Made by a program: the position numbers and the translations under genes
The notes under the pieces: model-generated
Told to the model about the DNA's origin: nothing
Database searches by the model: none
The model's input: the letters and a program-made list of their open reading frames with translations, nothing else
Origin: Clostridia bacterium
Lineage (GTDB): Bacteria > Bacillota > Clostridia > Oscillospirales > CAG-272
NCBI GenBank assembly: GCA_024404655.1
Contig: JAKSPR010000049.1
Location: 1 to 12,181, forward strand
Direction of reading: 5' to 3'
DNA: 12,181 nt
Shown: positions 1-6,441 of the stretch, in pieces
How the letters are laid out: the number at the start of each line of letters is the position of its first letter
Numbering within the stretch: position 1 is the stretch's first letter

Positions 1-1
1 A

Positions 2-31
2 AGTATGGCAAAGTAGCGCAAATTAGCGCAT
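2..31. repeat. three imperfect 10-base direct repeats upstream of the phosphatase gene
   Basis: Three successive 10-base units (2-11, 12-21, 22-31) share the pattern RTA/TGCGCAA-like; the last two both contain TAGCGCA exactly 10 bases apart (14-20 and 24-30). The spacing equals one helical turn, which would suit tandem binding of a protein. They end 23 bases before the phosphatase ATG. They could equally be the tail of a gene beyond the window edge, so the role is unknown. Confidence 0.35.
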
Positions 32-54
32 TTTACAGTGATTTAGGAGGAAGT

Positions 55-525
55 ATGAAACCAACGAGAGTGCTTTTCGTGTGCCACGGCAACATCTGCC
101 GCAGCCCCATGGCTGAGATGATCTTCCGCGCTCTCGTCAAAGCCGAAAACCGTGAAAAAGACTTCTTGATCGCCAGCGCTGCCACCAGCACCGAGGAGAT
201 CTGGAACGGTATCGGCAATCCCGTTTATCCCCCCGCAAAAAGAGAACTTGAACGCCATCATATTCCCTGCACCGACCACAGAGCCACACAGATGACAAAG
301 GCAGACTACAAAACCTACGATCTTCTCATCGGTATGGACAGCGCTAATGTCCGCAATATGCTTCGCATCGCAGGCGGCGACCCGGAGCACAAGATCCATA
401 AACTCATGGACTATACCCCCCGCGGCGGAGACGTCGCCGACCCATGGTACTCCGACCGCTTCGATATCGCTTTCAAAGATATCTATGACGGCTGTGAGGC
501 ACTGCTGCAGGGGCTGCGGATTTAG
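55..525 (+). CDS. low-molecular-weight protein tyrosine phosphatase
   Basis: A 156-residue cytoplasmic phosphatase of the LMW-PTP (arsenate-reductase-like fold) family, which hydrolyses phosphotyrosine on proteins through a phosphocysteine intermediate. The N-terminal P-loop is complete: VCHGNICRS with nucleophile Cys10 and Arg16 (CX5R), followed by SPMAE. The general-acid loop is present as Asp129-Pro130-Trp131. Length matches the family norm of about 150-160 residues. The ATG at 55 is preceded by AGGAGG at 45-50, a short but usable spacing, and the P-loop sits at the expected distance from the start. In Gram-positive bacteria such enzymes often oppose tyrosine kinases of exopolysaccharide synthesis, but no such kinase is in view and the true substrate is unknown. 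It faces the GH20 gene tail to tail and is followed at once by a terminator, so it is probably the last gene of its transcript. Confidence 0.95.
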   Translation: MKPTRVLFVCHGNICRSPMAEMIFRALVKAENREKDFLIASAATSTEEIWNGIGNPVYPPAKRELERHHIPCTDHRATQMTKADYKTYDLLIGMDSANVRNMLRIAGGDPEHKIHKLMDYTPRGGDVADPWYSDRFDIAFKDIYDGCEALLQGLRI

Positions 526-543
526 GAATCCATCCGATATACC

Positions 544-575
544 AAAACTCACCCGGCGCACCGGGTGAGTTTTTC
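544..575. terminator. intrinsic terminator, probably bidirectional
   Basis: A perfect hairpin starts 18 bases after the phosphatase stop: AAAACTCACCCGG (544-556), loop CGCA (557-560), CCGGGTGAGTTTT (561-573), with the run of Ts continuing to 574. The 13-pair stem and T-tract are classic for Rho-independent termination on the plus strand. Read from the minus strand the stem is followed by TTTT, so it may also stop transcription of the converging GH20 gene, whose stop codon is at 600-602. Confidence 0.9.
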
Positions 576-599
576 TATTTATCTGTTTTTCATCGCCTG

Positions 600-2726
600 T
601 TATCGTGCCATCAGCGTCAGTGTCTGGGTAGAACCGTAGTTGACCGAGACATTGTACGCAACCGTCACACGGTAGTCTCCCACCGCTGCTTTGATCTGAG
701 CAGTGGTGAATGTACAGCTCTTTGCAGACGTTTTCTGAATCGCGCGCAGATAGAAAATCTGCTGCGTCAGTTTTGACAGGGACACGCCGGGCGCATTGAC
801 AACAATTTTCAGCTCCGCTACTTTGCCCACATGGTAGGTGACACTTCCCGTCTCATCTGCCCGCACAATCACACTGCGGAAAACTTCATCTTCATACAGT
901 GCATACTTGGACGGCAGATTCTGGCTGACGGCATTACTGATCTCTGCTGCATAGAATGTGCAGCGCTGACCGGCAATAACATTTTTTTCCAGGTTCACGG
1001 TACCGACTGTATTGTTTCTGTAGTCTACGAGGGATACAACAAGCGTTCTCGTCTCCATCGGGATTTCGGGAACATCAGGTTCTTCACCACCCACATCGGG
1101 ATCTTCGGGTTCGGTACACATCGCCAGCGCCGCAGCTGTATCTGCAGCTTCCAGAGGCATCAGCCCCGCGTGGAGATCTTCGCAGAAGGTGATACCGGAA
1201 AGCACCAGCATCCCCGGACCGATGTTATAAATCGTCACAGGCGTATCAGTATCATCATACCAGAGATCGGGATCGTAGAACATGGTCGTTTCGCTGCAAA
1301 TCACAGCAAAGCCATTATTGACGATCACCGCCGCTTCACCGCCCATGGAGCGCGCCATCAAACGGATATTACCCTCTGCGCTGATATGAAGGGTCAGAGC
1401 CTGTCCGGGTGCAAGACGGATGTCTCCGTTCGGAGCTCCCGTCATAAGACCCATATTATTTGTCATATCCCATCCGGTCACAGCCAGAATTGCATTTTCT
1501 CCTGGTACCTGATTTTCCTCGGAAGAATCAAGGTAAGAAGGAGTGAAGTCTGCAAAGGAAATGTCGATCCGACGGTCTTCCTTATCTTCAAGATAAGCAT
1601 TTTCCACGATATTGGCAATCACACCGTATACACGGAAGCCGTCAATTCTGACAGGAGCCGCAGAAACGGATTCCATTTCCAGCGTATAGCTGCCGCGGGG
1701 AAGATCACGGATTTCCGCAATCCGCACACTGCGCTCTGTACCGCCCACAAGTGCCGCATACACCGGATCCAGTACCGTATCCGCCAGAACCGCTGCTACA
1801 GCATTGTGATCTGTATCATAAACGGTCATCTGAACCGAACCGGTTTCCGCGGTGCAGACTGCATAGACATCTACACCGGAACCGAAGAAGGTAAAGGAGG
1901 CTGTATCGGAAAGAACACCATCCGTATCAGGCATCATCGGAATCGAATCATCGTCATAGAACCGCATATAAGCAACATCGTTGCCATAGACGATACCGGA
2001 ATTATATCTGCCGTCACCGACCAGATGATTCTCCTGTCCGACAGAACCCATAGTTCCGCCGGAAAGACCGTCTGCAAAGCCTTCTTCGTAATAGATATTC
2101 GTTGCCGGGAAAACACCCACATGGAAGACCTGCGGTGCAAAGCCAAGATATTTAATGTAAATTGTAAGAATCTCAATATTATCGAGCGTCTGTTCCGGTG
2201 TATATGTGAGAATCCCGGATGCTCTGTCCAGCGTAAAGGAACCATATCTTCCACCTTCCAGGGCAACATCCAGAATCTCCGCTCTCGGAACGGTAAAGTC
2301 ACTCAGTTCAAAACAGATCGGCAAACCGAAATCGTAAAGATATTCCTGGATAAAGCATGCTTTGTTGATCTTATAGAAGACCGTCATGACCTTGCCGTCG
2401 TCGGAAATCTCCGCACCGTTGTAAATATACAGTCTCGGATCATAATGATGGGTTGCAGAGGTCTGGTCTGCAATGCTGGTCTTGAAGCGCTGATTGACAC
2501 CCAGCACATTGCTGACCCCAAGGCCACTGATGTCGTACCGCGGTACGATCATACCGTTCGGATAACGGAAACTTGTTGTGTGAAGGATGACAGACGCCCC
2601 CGCTTCATTTACCACGCTGTCATAGAAGTGGCTGGACGAGACTGTGAAACTCGGCGCCGACCGGAACTGCAATATGATACGTCGCGCCGGGGATTTCCAT
2701 ACCGTAGACTTCATCATAGCACACAA
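600..2726 (-). CDS. C-terminal part of the giant GH20-linked secreted protein (shifted frame)
   Basis: This open frame is read as the continuation of the GH20 ORF that precedes it on the minus strand. Only the part downstream of about 2646 looks native (about 681 residues); the first 27 or so residues are out-of-frame reading of upstream sequence, and the nominal TTG at 2726 has no Shine-Dalgarno site or signal peptide. The sequence is beta-rich and threonine/valine-rich, as expected for extracellular accessory modules. One jelly-roll-like stretch (TASFTFFGSGVDVYAV through IDGFRVYG) resembles carbohydrate-binding modules. A second begins near NAILAVTGWD. An acidic proline linker (EPEDPDVGGEEPDVPEIP) follows, then a C-terminal beta-domain ending in TLTLMAR. 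No LPXTG sorting signal, SLH domain or terminal membrane helix is visible, so surface attachment is unexplained. No catalytic residues were recognised. Module assignments are inference. Confidence 0.7.
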   Translation of the reverse strand: MCAMMKSTVWKSPARRIILQFRSAPSFTVSSSHFYDSVVNEAGASVILHTTSFRYPNGMIVPRYDISGLGVSNVLGVNQRFKTSIADQTSATHHYDPRLYIYNGAEISDDGKVMTVFYKINKACFIQEYLYDFGLPICFELSDFTVPRAEILDVALEGGRYGSFTLDRASGILTYTPEQTLDNIEILTIYIKYLGFAPQVFHVGVFPATNIYYEEGFADGLSGGTMGSVGQENHLVGDGRYNSGIVYGNDVAYMRFYDDDSIPMMPDTDGVLSDTASFTFFGSGVDVYAVCTAETGSVQMTVYDTDHNAVAAVLADTVLDPVYAALVGGTERSVRIAEIRDLPRGSYTLEMESVSAAPVRIDGFRVYGVIANIVENAYLEDKEDRRIDISFADFTPSYLDSSEENQVPGENAILAVTGWDMTNNMGLMTGAPNGDIRLAPGQALTLHISAEGNIRLMARSMGGEAAVIVNNGFAVICSETTMFYDPDLWYDDTDTPVTIYNIGPGMLVLSGITFCEDLHAGLMPLEAADTAAALAMCTEPEDPDVGGEEPDVPEIPMETRTLVVSLVDYRNNTVGTVNLEKNVIAGQRCTFYAAEISNAVSQNLPSKYALYEDEVFRSVIVRADETGSVTYHVGKVAELKIVVNAPGVSLSKLTQQIFYLRAIQKTSAKSCTFTTAQIKAAVGDYRVTVAYNVSVNYGSTQTLTLMAR

Positions 2727-5700
2727 CCGTCAGCAGCTCTTCCGTTTCCGCAGCACGGATATACACACGGAGCAGAATGCTGTCATTGTTCTGGTTCCAT
2801 GTCAGATTGTCATAGACTGCAGTTGTTCCCGGAACATCGGCACGGTTCATGATGGTAACAGTACCGTCTTCAAAGGTAACATAGGCAGAATCATCACCAT
2901 TTTCGTCCCAGATGACCGTTTCGTTGTCGTTCCACGCAAAGCCGGAGACATTGACCGTCTGACCGGTCACTGTGCGCTGCATGGAACCTTTTTCCGCCGT
3001 GACCTGCCAGACCCTGTATTCATCAGAGTCGATGATGACCGCAGTACCGATGCCGCGGGCTGCGCTGGAAAGACCAAACAGAAGCGTAGTATCAGTCAGT
3101 CCTGCGTCAACAGCTGCCGGAACGGTTGTGCCGTCCTCATAGACAATCATAACAGACAGAGAAACCACACTGTTGTCAGGACGATAGCCCCAGCTCTGTC
3201 CGCTCTTAAAGCCCCAGTCGGCCAGTGCTACATGAACTTCATCCGCAAGATCTGTTTCTTCCATATAGTAGGAAACAAGCTGACATCCGTCAGGAATATC
3301 CGCCCAATGGATACGGTCTGAAGAATACTGCCAGAGACGATCATAATAGCGGATATAGACAAGTGCTTCGCCGCTGTTCGTCATATCCACAGCACTGTCT
3401 GTGGTCTGCTCTTCTCCGTTTGCCGGCATGAGCAGACGGGAACGCCAGTAAATGACCTCCACACCGTTTGTCTCTGTTACCGCATATTCCGGCAGGAGCT
3501 TTTTCAGTGTCTCACCGGCAACAGAGGAAACACCGGGGTCAGATGCATGAATCACTGCCGTTGAAGAACCATCTGCTGTAACGGGACTGTTTGTCTGCCA
3601 GAGTTCAAAGGTCTGCGGCATCACACGGTTTACGTCAAATTCGACGACCGCGATTGTATAGACGGCCGCTTTGTCGGTTACCGTGAATGTGCCAGGCTGA
3701 TATGCGTTGATCGTCAGAGCACCATCGGCAAAGGTAACCGTAGCATAGCGGGTGTAGCCGGAACTGATCTGATAGGAACCGCGCATCGGCAGAACCAGTG
3801 CTTCACCGATGACAGCCTCACAGTCAATCTCCGCCATTTCAACGGTCACATGGAAGATCGTATCGCCGATCATATATTCGGTGGTACCGGCAGTCACGCC
3901 AAGGAAGGCAACCTCGGTCACAGCTGTCTGACCATAATCAGCTTCATAGAGATACCAGGTGCTGCCGATATCGGAAAAGCCGTCGGTCCAACCCGCAGCT
4001 TCATAGGAGTCACGGCCACCATAGATATTGAGATAATAAGTACCTGTAACATCCGAAATGGTGAACACACTGCCCATGGATGCGGTCAGACAGACTGTCT
4101 GGGTATCCGAATAGACCGCCGTACCGTTTCCGATGGTCAGATAGGCACCGTCACTGTTCCGGAAATAGTAACCGTTTGTATAACCGTCTGCACGGGTTGC
4201 CGTGAGAAGTACAGCTTCATCACTATCATCGGAGAGAACAATACGTGGAGAACCGCTGACCGACGTCATTCCAGCAGTCAGGACACGGTTTGTGTTGCTG
4301 ACACTGCGCAGAAGATAGATACCGCCGTCCCTGACAACATCTGCTGCCGTTCCGCTTACGGTAATATCCCCGGTATTGACACCGCTCGTTGTCAGAATCA
4401 CTTCTGCGATTTCGCTGTCACCTGCTTCTGTCACCGTCTGGACGCCTTCCATGATATACGGCTCCGAGGTTTCAAAAGCTGTCACGGTGATATCTGCTTC
4501 AGGAGCAGGCGGAGGAGGCGGCGGTGCGAATACATCGCTGTTCGCCGCTGCAAATCCCTCAATCTGTGCCATTACCTCGGTGGGATCATAGACTGCATAG
4601 GGTTCATCACACCAGGTACAGACCATACATCCGGCTACATCCATGATACCGGAGCTCATGACGCTGTTGTACGGTGTTCTTCCAATATTGGTAAGCGCTT
4701 TCGTAATTGTACAGCCGAGAGAACCCGTGCGTCCGACCACATAATACCAGTCGCCGTTGGTATTGACGATCTGGTGACCGCGCGCCGCAAGGTTCGCTGC
4801 ACTCATACTCCGGTAGAAGTTCCAGCCGGAGGACCAGTATGCAACGGCAATATCCGTATCAAAGGTACCGCTGTTGACATTATTATTAAAGTAAAAACCG
4901 TCATTGAAGGCCATCGCTGTCATGCCCGCATTCTGGACAAGAGCAGCATAGCTGTTGACGAAATTGATGAAGTCGCCGTAATGTCCTGTGCTGACAAGAC
5001 GTCCGAAACCCATACTGCCGGTTCTGTAGACGTCATTTGCATATTCATCACAGCCCATGTTGAATACCCTGCATCCTTTGGAGGCAAAGTATTCAATATA
5101 AAGAGAGAGAATTGCACGGGTGAAATCCACTGCATCCGCATTGGTGATATCCACGGTACGGGTGGAGGTCGCATAGGCGAAATTCTGACCGGAGAGAGTG
5201 TTCACCGCAGCAAGGATCGCATCCATGTGACCCGGTGCATTGACCAGCGGAATCACGGAAATGCCGCGTGCTGCTGCATAGGCGATAATCTCATCCATTT
5301 CGGATTCGGTCAGTTCATTGACATCACCACAGTCGTAATAGGAAAGGTTACCATCCTGAATGGCTGCGGTAACAGCAGTATCGGAATAGACAACGCCGCC
5401 GACGGTAATCGACATATCGTCGAGCAACAGACGGAGACCATCGTTGCCGACAGCAAGCTCCAGGCAGTTGTAGCCATTTGCTTCCAGCGCATCAATGATA
5501 TCTTCGATCTGGGAAACGGAAAAATACTTTCTGCCGCAGTCAAGATGGAAGATTTTCAGAAGTTCTGTGGAATCCAGCGGAACACTCAGCAGTTTCGCTG
5601 TCGGGGTAATGATTTTCCGGCTGATTGCCGTTACGGATTTTTCAAGTTCCGGAATGGTTGGAAGTACACCTGTATCTTGGGATCCGATGTCCGGAAGATC

Positions 5701-5865
5701 TGTGTCTTCTTCGGACGTTACAGGCGCAGTACCCGATTGTATGGGTCCAATGCTGCCGTCGGTTACAGAACCAACGGAAAGCTTGGTCGATGCCGAAACA
5801 CCGAATGTACCCATCACCATGATGACAGCCATCAGAACCGCGGTCAGTCTCAGGATGTTTTTCAA
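2620..5865 (-). CDS. secreted GH20 beta-N-acetylhexosaminidase / lacto-N-biosidase-like, N-terminal part
   Basis: This 1081-residue ORF starts at TTG (5865-5863) with AGGAGG at 5879-5874, eight bases upstream. Residues 1-26 form a signal peptide: KN then a hydrophobic core ending GVSAS. A linker leads to a GH20 domain at about residues 100-440. It carries a GRKYFS strand, GNDGLRLLLDDMS, PLVNAPGHMDA and the acid pair Asp273-Glu274 in GCDEYAND. In this retaining family Asp positions the substrate N-acetyl group and Glu is the acid. These motifs resemble Streptococcus pneumoniae StrH. Tryptophans at 344, 348, 373 and 419 suit a sugar pocket. A six-proline linker (448-453) precedes a possible beta-trefoil at about 514-642 and further beta-rich modules. 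The predicted reaction is exo-release of beta-linked GlcNAc/GalNAc or a disaccharide such as lacto-N-biose from extracellular glycans; which one is undecided. The ORF ends prematurely at a frame break near residue 1073. Confidence 0.85.
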   Translation of the reverse strand: MKNILRLTAVLMAVIMVMGTFGVSASTKLSVGSVTDGSIGPIQSGTAPVTSEEDTDLPDIGSQDTGVLPTIPELEKSVTAISRKIITPTAKLLSVPLDSTELLKIFHLDCGRKYFSVSQIEDIIDALEANGYNCLELAVGNDGLRLLLDDMSITVGGVVYSDTAVTAAIQDGNLSYYDCGDVNELTESEMDEIIAYAAARGISVIPLVNAPGHMDAILAAVNTLSGQNFAYATSTRTVDITNADAVDFTRAILSLYIEYFASKGCRVFNMGCDEYANDVYRTGSMGFGRLVSTGHYGDFINFVNSYAALVQNAGMTAMAFNDGFYFNNNVNSGTFDTDIAVAYWSSGWNFYRSMSAANLAARGHQIVNTNGDWYYVVGRTGSLGCTITKALTNIGRTPYNSVMSSGIMDVAGCMVCTWCDEPYAVYDPTEVMAQIEGFAAANSDVFAPPPPPPAPEADITVTAFETSEPYIMEGVQTVTEAGDSEIAEVILTTSGVNTGDITVSGTAADVVRDGGIYLLRSVSNTNRVLTAGMTSVSGSPRIVLSDDSDEAVLLTATRADGYTNGYYFRNSDGAYLTIGNGTAVYSDTQTVCLTASMGSVFTISDVTGTYYLNIYGGRDSYEAAGWTDGFSDIGSTWYLYEADYGQTAVTEVAFLGVTAGTTEYMIGDTIFHVTVEMAEIDCEAVIGEALVLPMRGSYQISSGYTRYATVTFADGALTINAYQPGTFTVTDKAAVYTIAVVEFDVNRVMPQTFELWQTNSPVTADGSSTAVIHASDPGVSSVAGETLKKLLPEYAVTETNGVEVIYWRSRLLMPANGEEQTTDSAVDMTNSGEALVYIRYYDRLWQYSSDRIHWADIPDGCQLVSYYMEETDLADEVHVALADWGFKSGQSWGYRPDNSVVSLSVMIVYEDGTTVPAAVDAGLTDTTLLFGLSSAARGIGTAVIIDSDEYRVWQVTAEKGSMQRTVTGQTVNVSGFAWNDNETVIWDENGDDSAYVTFEDGTVTIMNRADVPGTTAVYDNLTWNQNNDSILLRVYIRAAETEELLTVVCYDEVYGMEIPGATYHIAVPVGAEFHSLVQPLL
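2643..2652 (-). other. frame break (+1) joining the two halves of the GH20 protein
   Basis: On the minus strand the sequence reads GAG TTT CAC AGT in the upstream frame, which meets a TGA at 2620-2622 eight codons later. Skipping one base after GAG-TTT, or reading GAG-TTC-ACA with one T fewer, continues in the downstream frame as A-E-F-T-V-S-S-S-H-F-Y with no stop for about 680 codons. The break lies in a TTT run at 2647-2649. An indel (assembly error or true mutation) is the simplest explanation. Slippage of tRNA-Phe from UUU to UUC is conceivable, but no A-site stop or stimulatory element is evident. Confidence 0.75.
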
Positions 5866-5873
5866 TGTGGTTT

Positions 5874-5879
5874 CCTCCT
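5874..5879 (-). promoter_or_regulatory. Shine-Dalgarno site that fixes a TTG start
   Basis: The minus strand reads AGGAGG, then eight bases, then TTG AAA AAC ATC. This spacing and the signal peptide that begins exactly there support TTG as the true start. No in-frame ATG occurs before the hydrophobic core. Confidence 0.85.
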
Positions 5880-5915
5880 GCTATATAATATTTCTCTGCA
5901 GTATTCTCCTTCTGT

Positions 5916-5937
5916 CCGGATGACGATATTGATCCGG
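5916..5937 (-). other. hairpin in the GH20 leader
   Basis: CCGGAT (5916-5921) and ATCCGG (5932-5937) are a perfect 6-base inverted repeat around a 10-base loop. It sits in the roughly 184-base untranslated leader predicted for the GH20 mRNA, about 50 bases before the start codon. There is no T-tract, so it is not a terminator. It could affect mRNA stability or be a protein site; no riboswitch class is recognised. Confidence 0.4.
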
Positions 5938-6018
5938 CACACAGCGTGCTCAACTCATCACACTGCATACCGCTCCTCCAGGCTGGCATCTGATTATGCA
6001 GCCGAAATATGTCAAAAC

Positions 6019-6038
6019 ATGGCAGAATATGGTAGAAT
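6019..6038. repeat. tandem 10-base direct repeat, possible operator
   Basis: ATGGCAGAAT (6019-6028) is followed directly by ATGGTAGAAT (6029-6038), identical at nine of ten positions. The pair lies about +12 to +31 relative to the predicted GH20 transcription start, a position where a bound repressor would block elongation or open-complex formation. The role is inferred from position only. Confidence 0.4.
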
Positions 6039-6055
6039 TTACAAAGTACGGCTTT

Positions 6056-6084
6056 ATTATAGCATGGTGTTTCGGAAATAGCAA
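6056..6084 (-). promoter_or_regulatory. sigma-70-type promoter for the GH20 gene
   Basis: On the minus strand TTGCTA (6084-6079), a 17-base spacer, then TATAAT (6061-6056), with TG one base before the -10 hexamer (extended -10). The start of transcription would be near 6049, giving a leader of about 184 bases. The spacer contains a TTTC-C-GAAA palindrome. The match is close to consensus. Confidence 0.75.
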
Positions 6085-6100
6085 GACATTATTCTATGGT

Positions 6101-6115
6101 AATATTGCCAATATT
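6101..6115. promoter_or_regulatory. perfect 15-base palindrome, candidate regulator site
   Basis: AATATTG-C-CAATATT is a perfect 7+1+7 inverted repeat. Its centre is about 59 bases upstream of the predicted GH20 start, just beyond that promoter's -35, the usual place for an activator. It is about 240 bases from the uxuA promoter. No regulator gene is in the window to pair with it. Confidence 0.5.
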
Positions 6116-6346
6116 TCACCTCATTTCATGCACATTTTGCTGTGTATAATTTGTCATATTTATCACTTAACTGTTTTTTGTTGTTTCATTTCTGTAGTAT
6201 TTTTTGCTTTGCCGGTATTTCACTTTACCTTATCTATGATTTATATTCAAGTGTAAAAATATGCATTTCTATTCTCTCAGATTTTTTCAGATGTCCGGAA
6301 GGATGACGAACATACAATTCTTTTTCCACAAATTCCTCCCAAAAAG

Positions 6347-6375
6347 TTGACATTTCCATGCAGAAATGGTAAAAT
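6347..6375 (+). promoter_or_regulatory. strong sigma-70-type promoter for the uxuA operon, with inverted repeat in its spacer
   Basis: TTGACA (6347-6352), a 17-base spacer and TAAAAT (6370-6375), with TG one base before the -10. The predicted start near 6382 leaves a leader of about 60 bases. An inverted repeat CATTTC (6351-6356), six bases, GAAATG (6363-6368) lies almost wholly between -35 and -10, the classic place for a repressor operator. Near-perfect hexamers suggest a strong promoter that needs repression. Confidence 0.85.
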
Positions 6376-6441
6376 GATTCCGATAGGAGCCATGTACTCC
6401 GCAAAAGAAAATTCAAGTCATATAATAAGGAGAATAAGCTC

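Larger units (their letters stand above)
5866..6441. other. divergent intergenic control region
   Basis: A 576-base AT-rich spacer separates the leftward GH20 gene from the rightward uxuA operon. It contains one outward promoter for each side, a perfect palindrome (6101-6115), tandem 10-base repeats (6019-6038) and a leader hairpin (5916-5937). Between about 6120 and 6345 it is T-rich on the plus strand, with an isolated TATAAT at 6145-6150 lacking a good -35. Short open frames here (for example 5996-6256 plus) have no Shine-Dalgarno site and a low-complexity hydrophobic composition, so I see no gene in it. Confidence 0.75.

Noticed and set aside
600..2726. The second GH20 frame as an independent gene
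   Set aside because: The nominal TTG has no Shine-Dalgarno site or signal peptide, and its first residues are out-of-frame reading of sequence that makes sense in the upstream frame.
831..2852. Plus-strand open frame of 673 codons opposite the GH20 gene's second half
   Set aside because: It is antisense to a protein with clear family features. Its product is rich in His, Arg, Cys and Ile without motifs, and it has no Shine-Dalgarno site; it arises from low stop frequency opposite the real frame.
3850..6081. Plus-strand open frame of 743 codons opposite the GH20 catalytic half
   Set aside because: Same reason: antisense to the signal peptide and GH20 domain, with shadow-like composition and no recognisable domain. 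It also runs across the GH20 promoter.
6145..6150. TATAAT as a second rightward promoter
   Set aside because: No acceptable -35 hexamer at 16-18 bases and a much better promoter lies closer to uxuA.
5996..6256. Plus-strand 86-codon frame with a hydrophobic end in the divergent spacer
   Set aside because: No ribosome site, overlaps the GH20 promoter, and hydrophobicity follows from the T-rich sequence.
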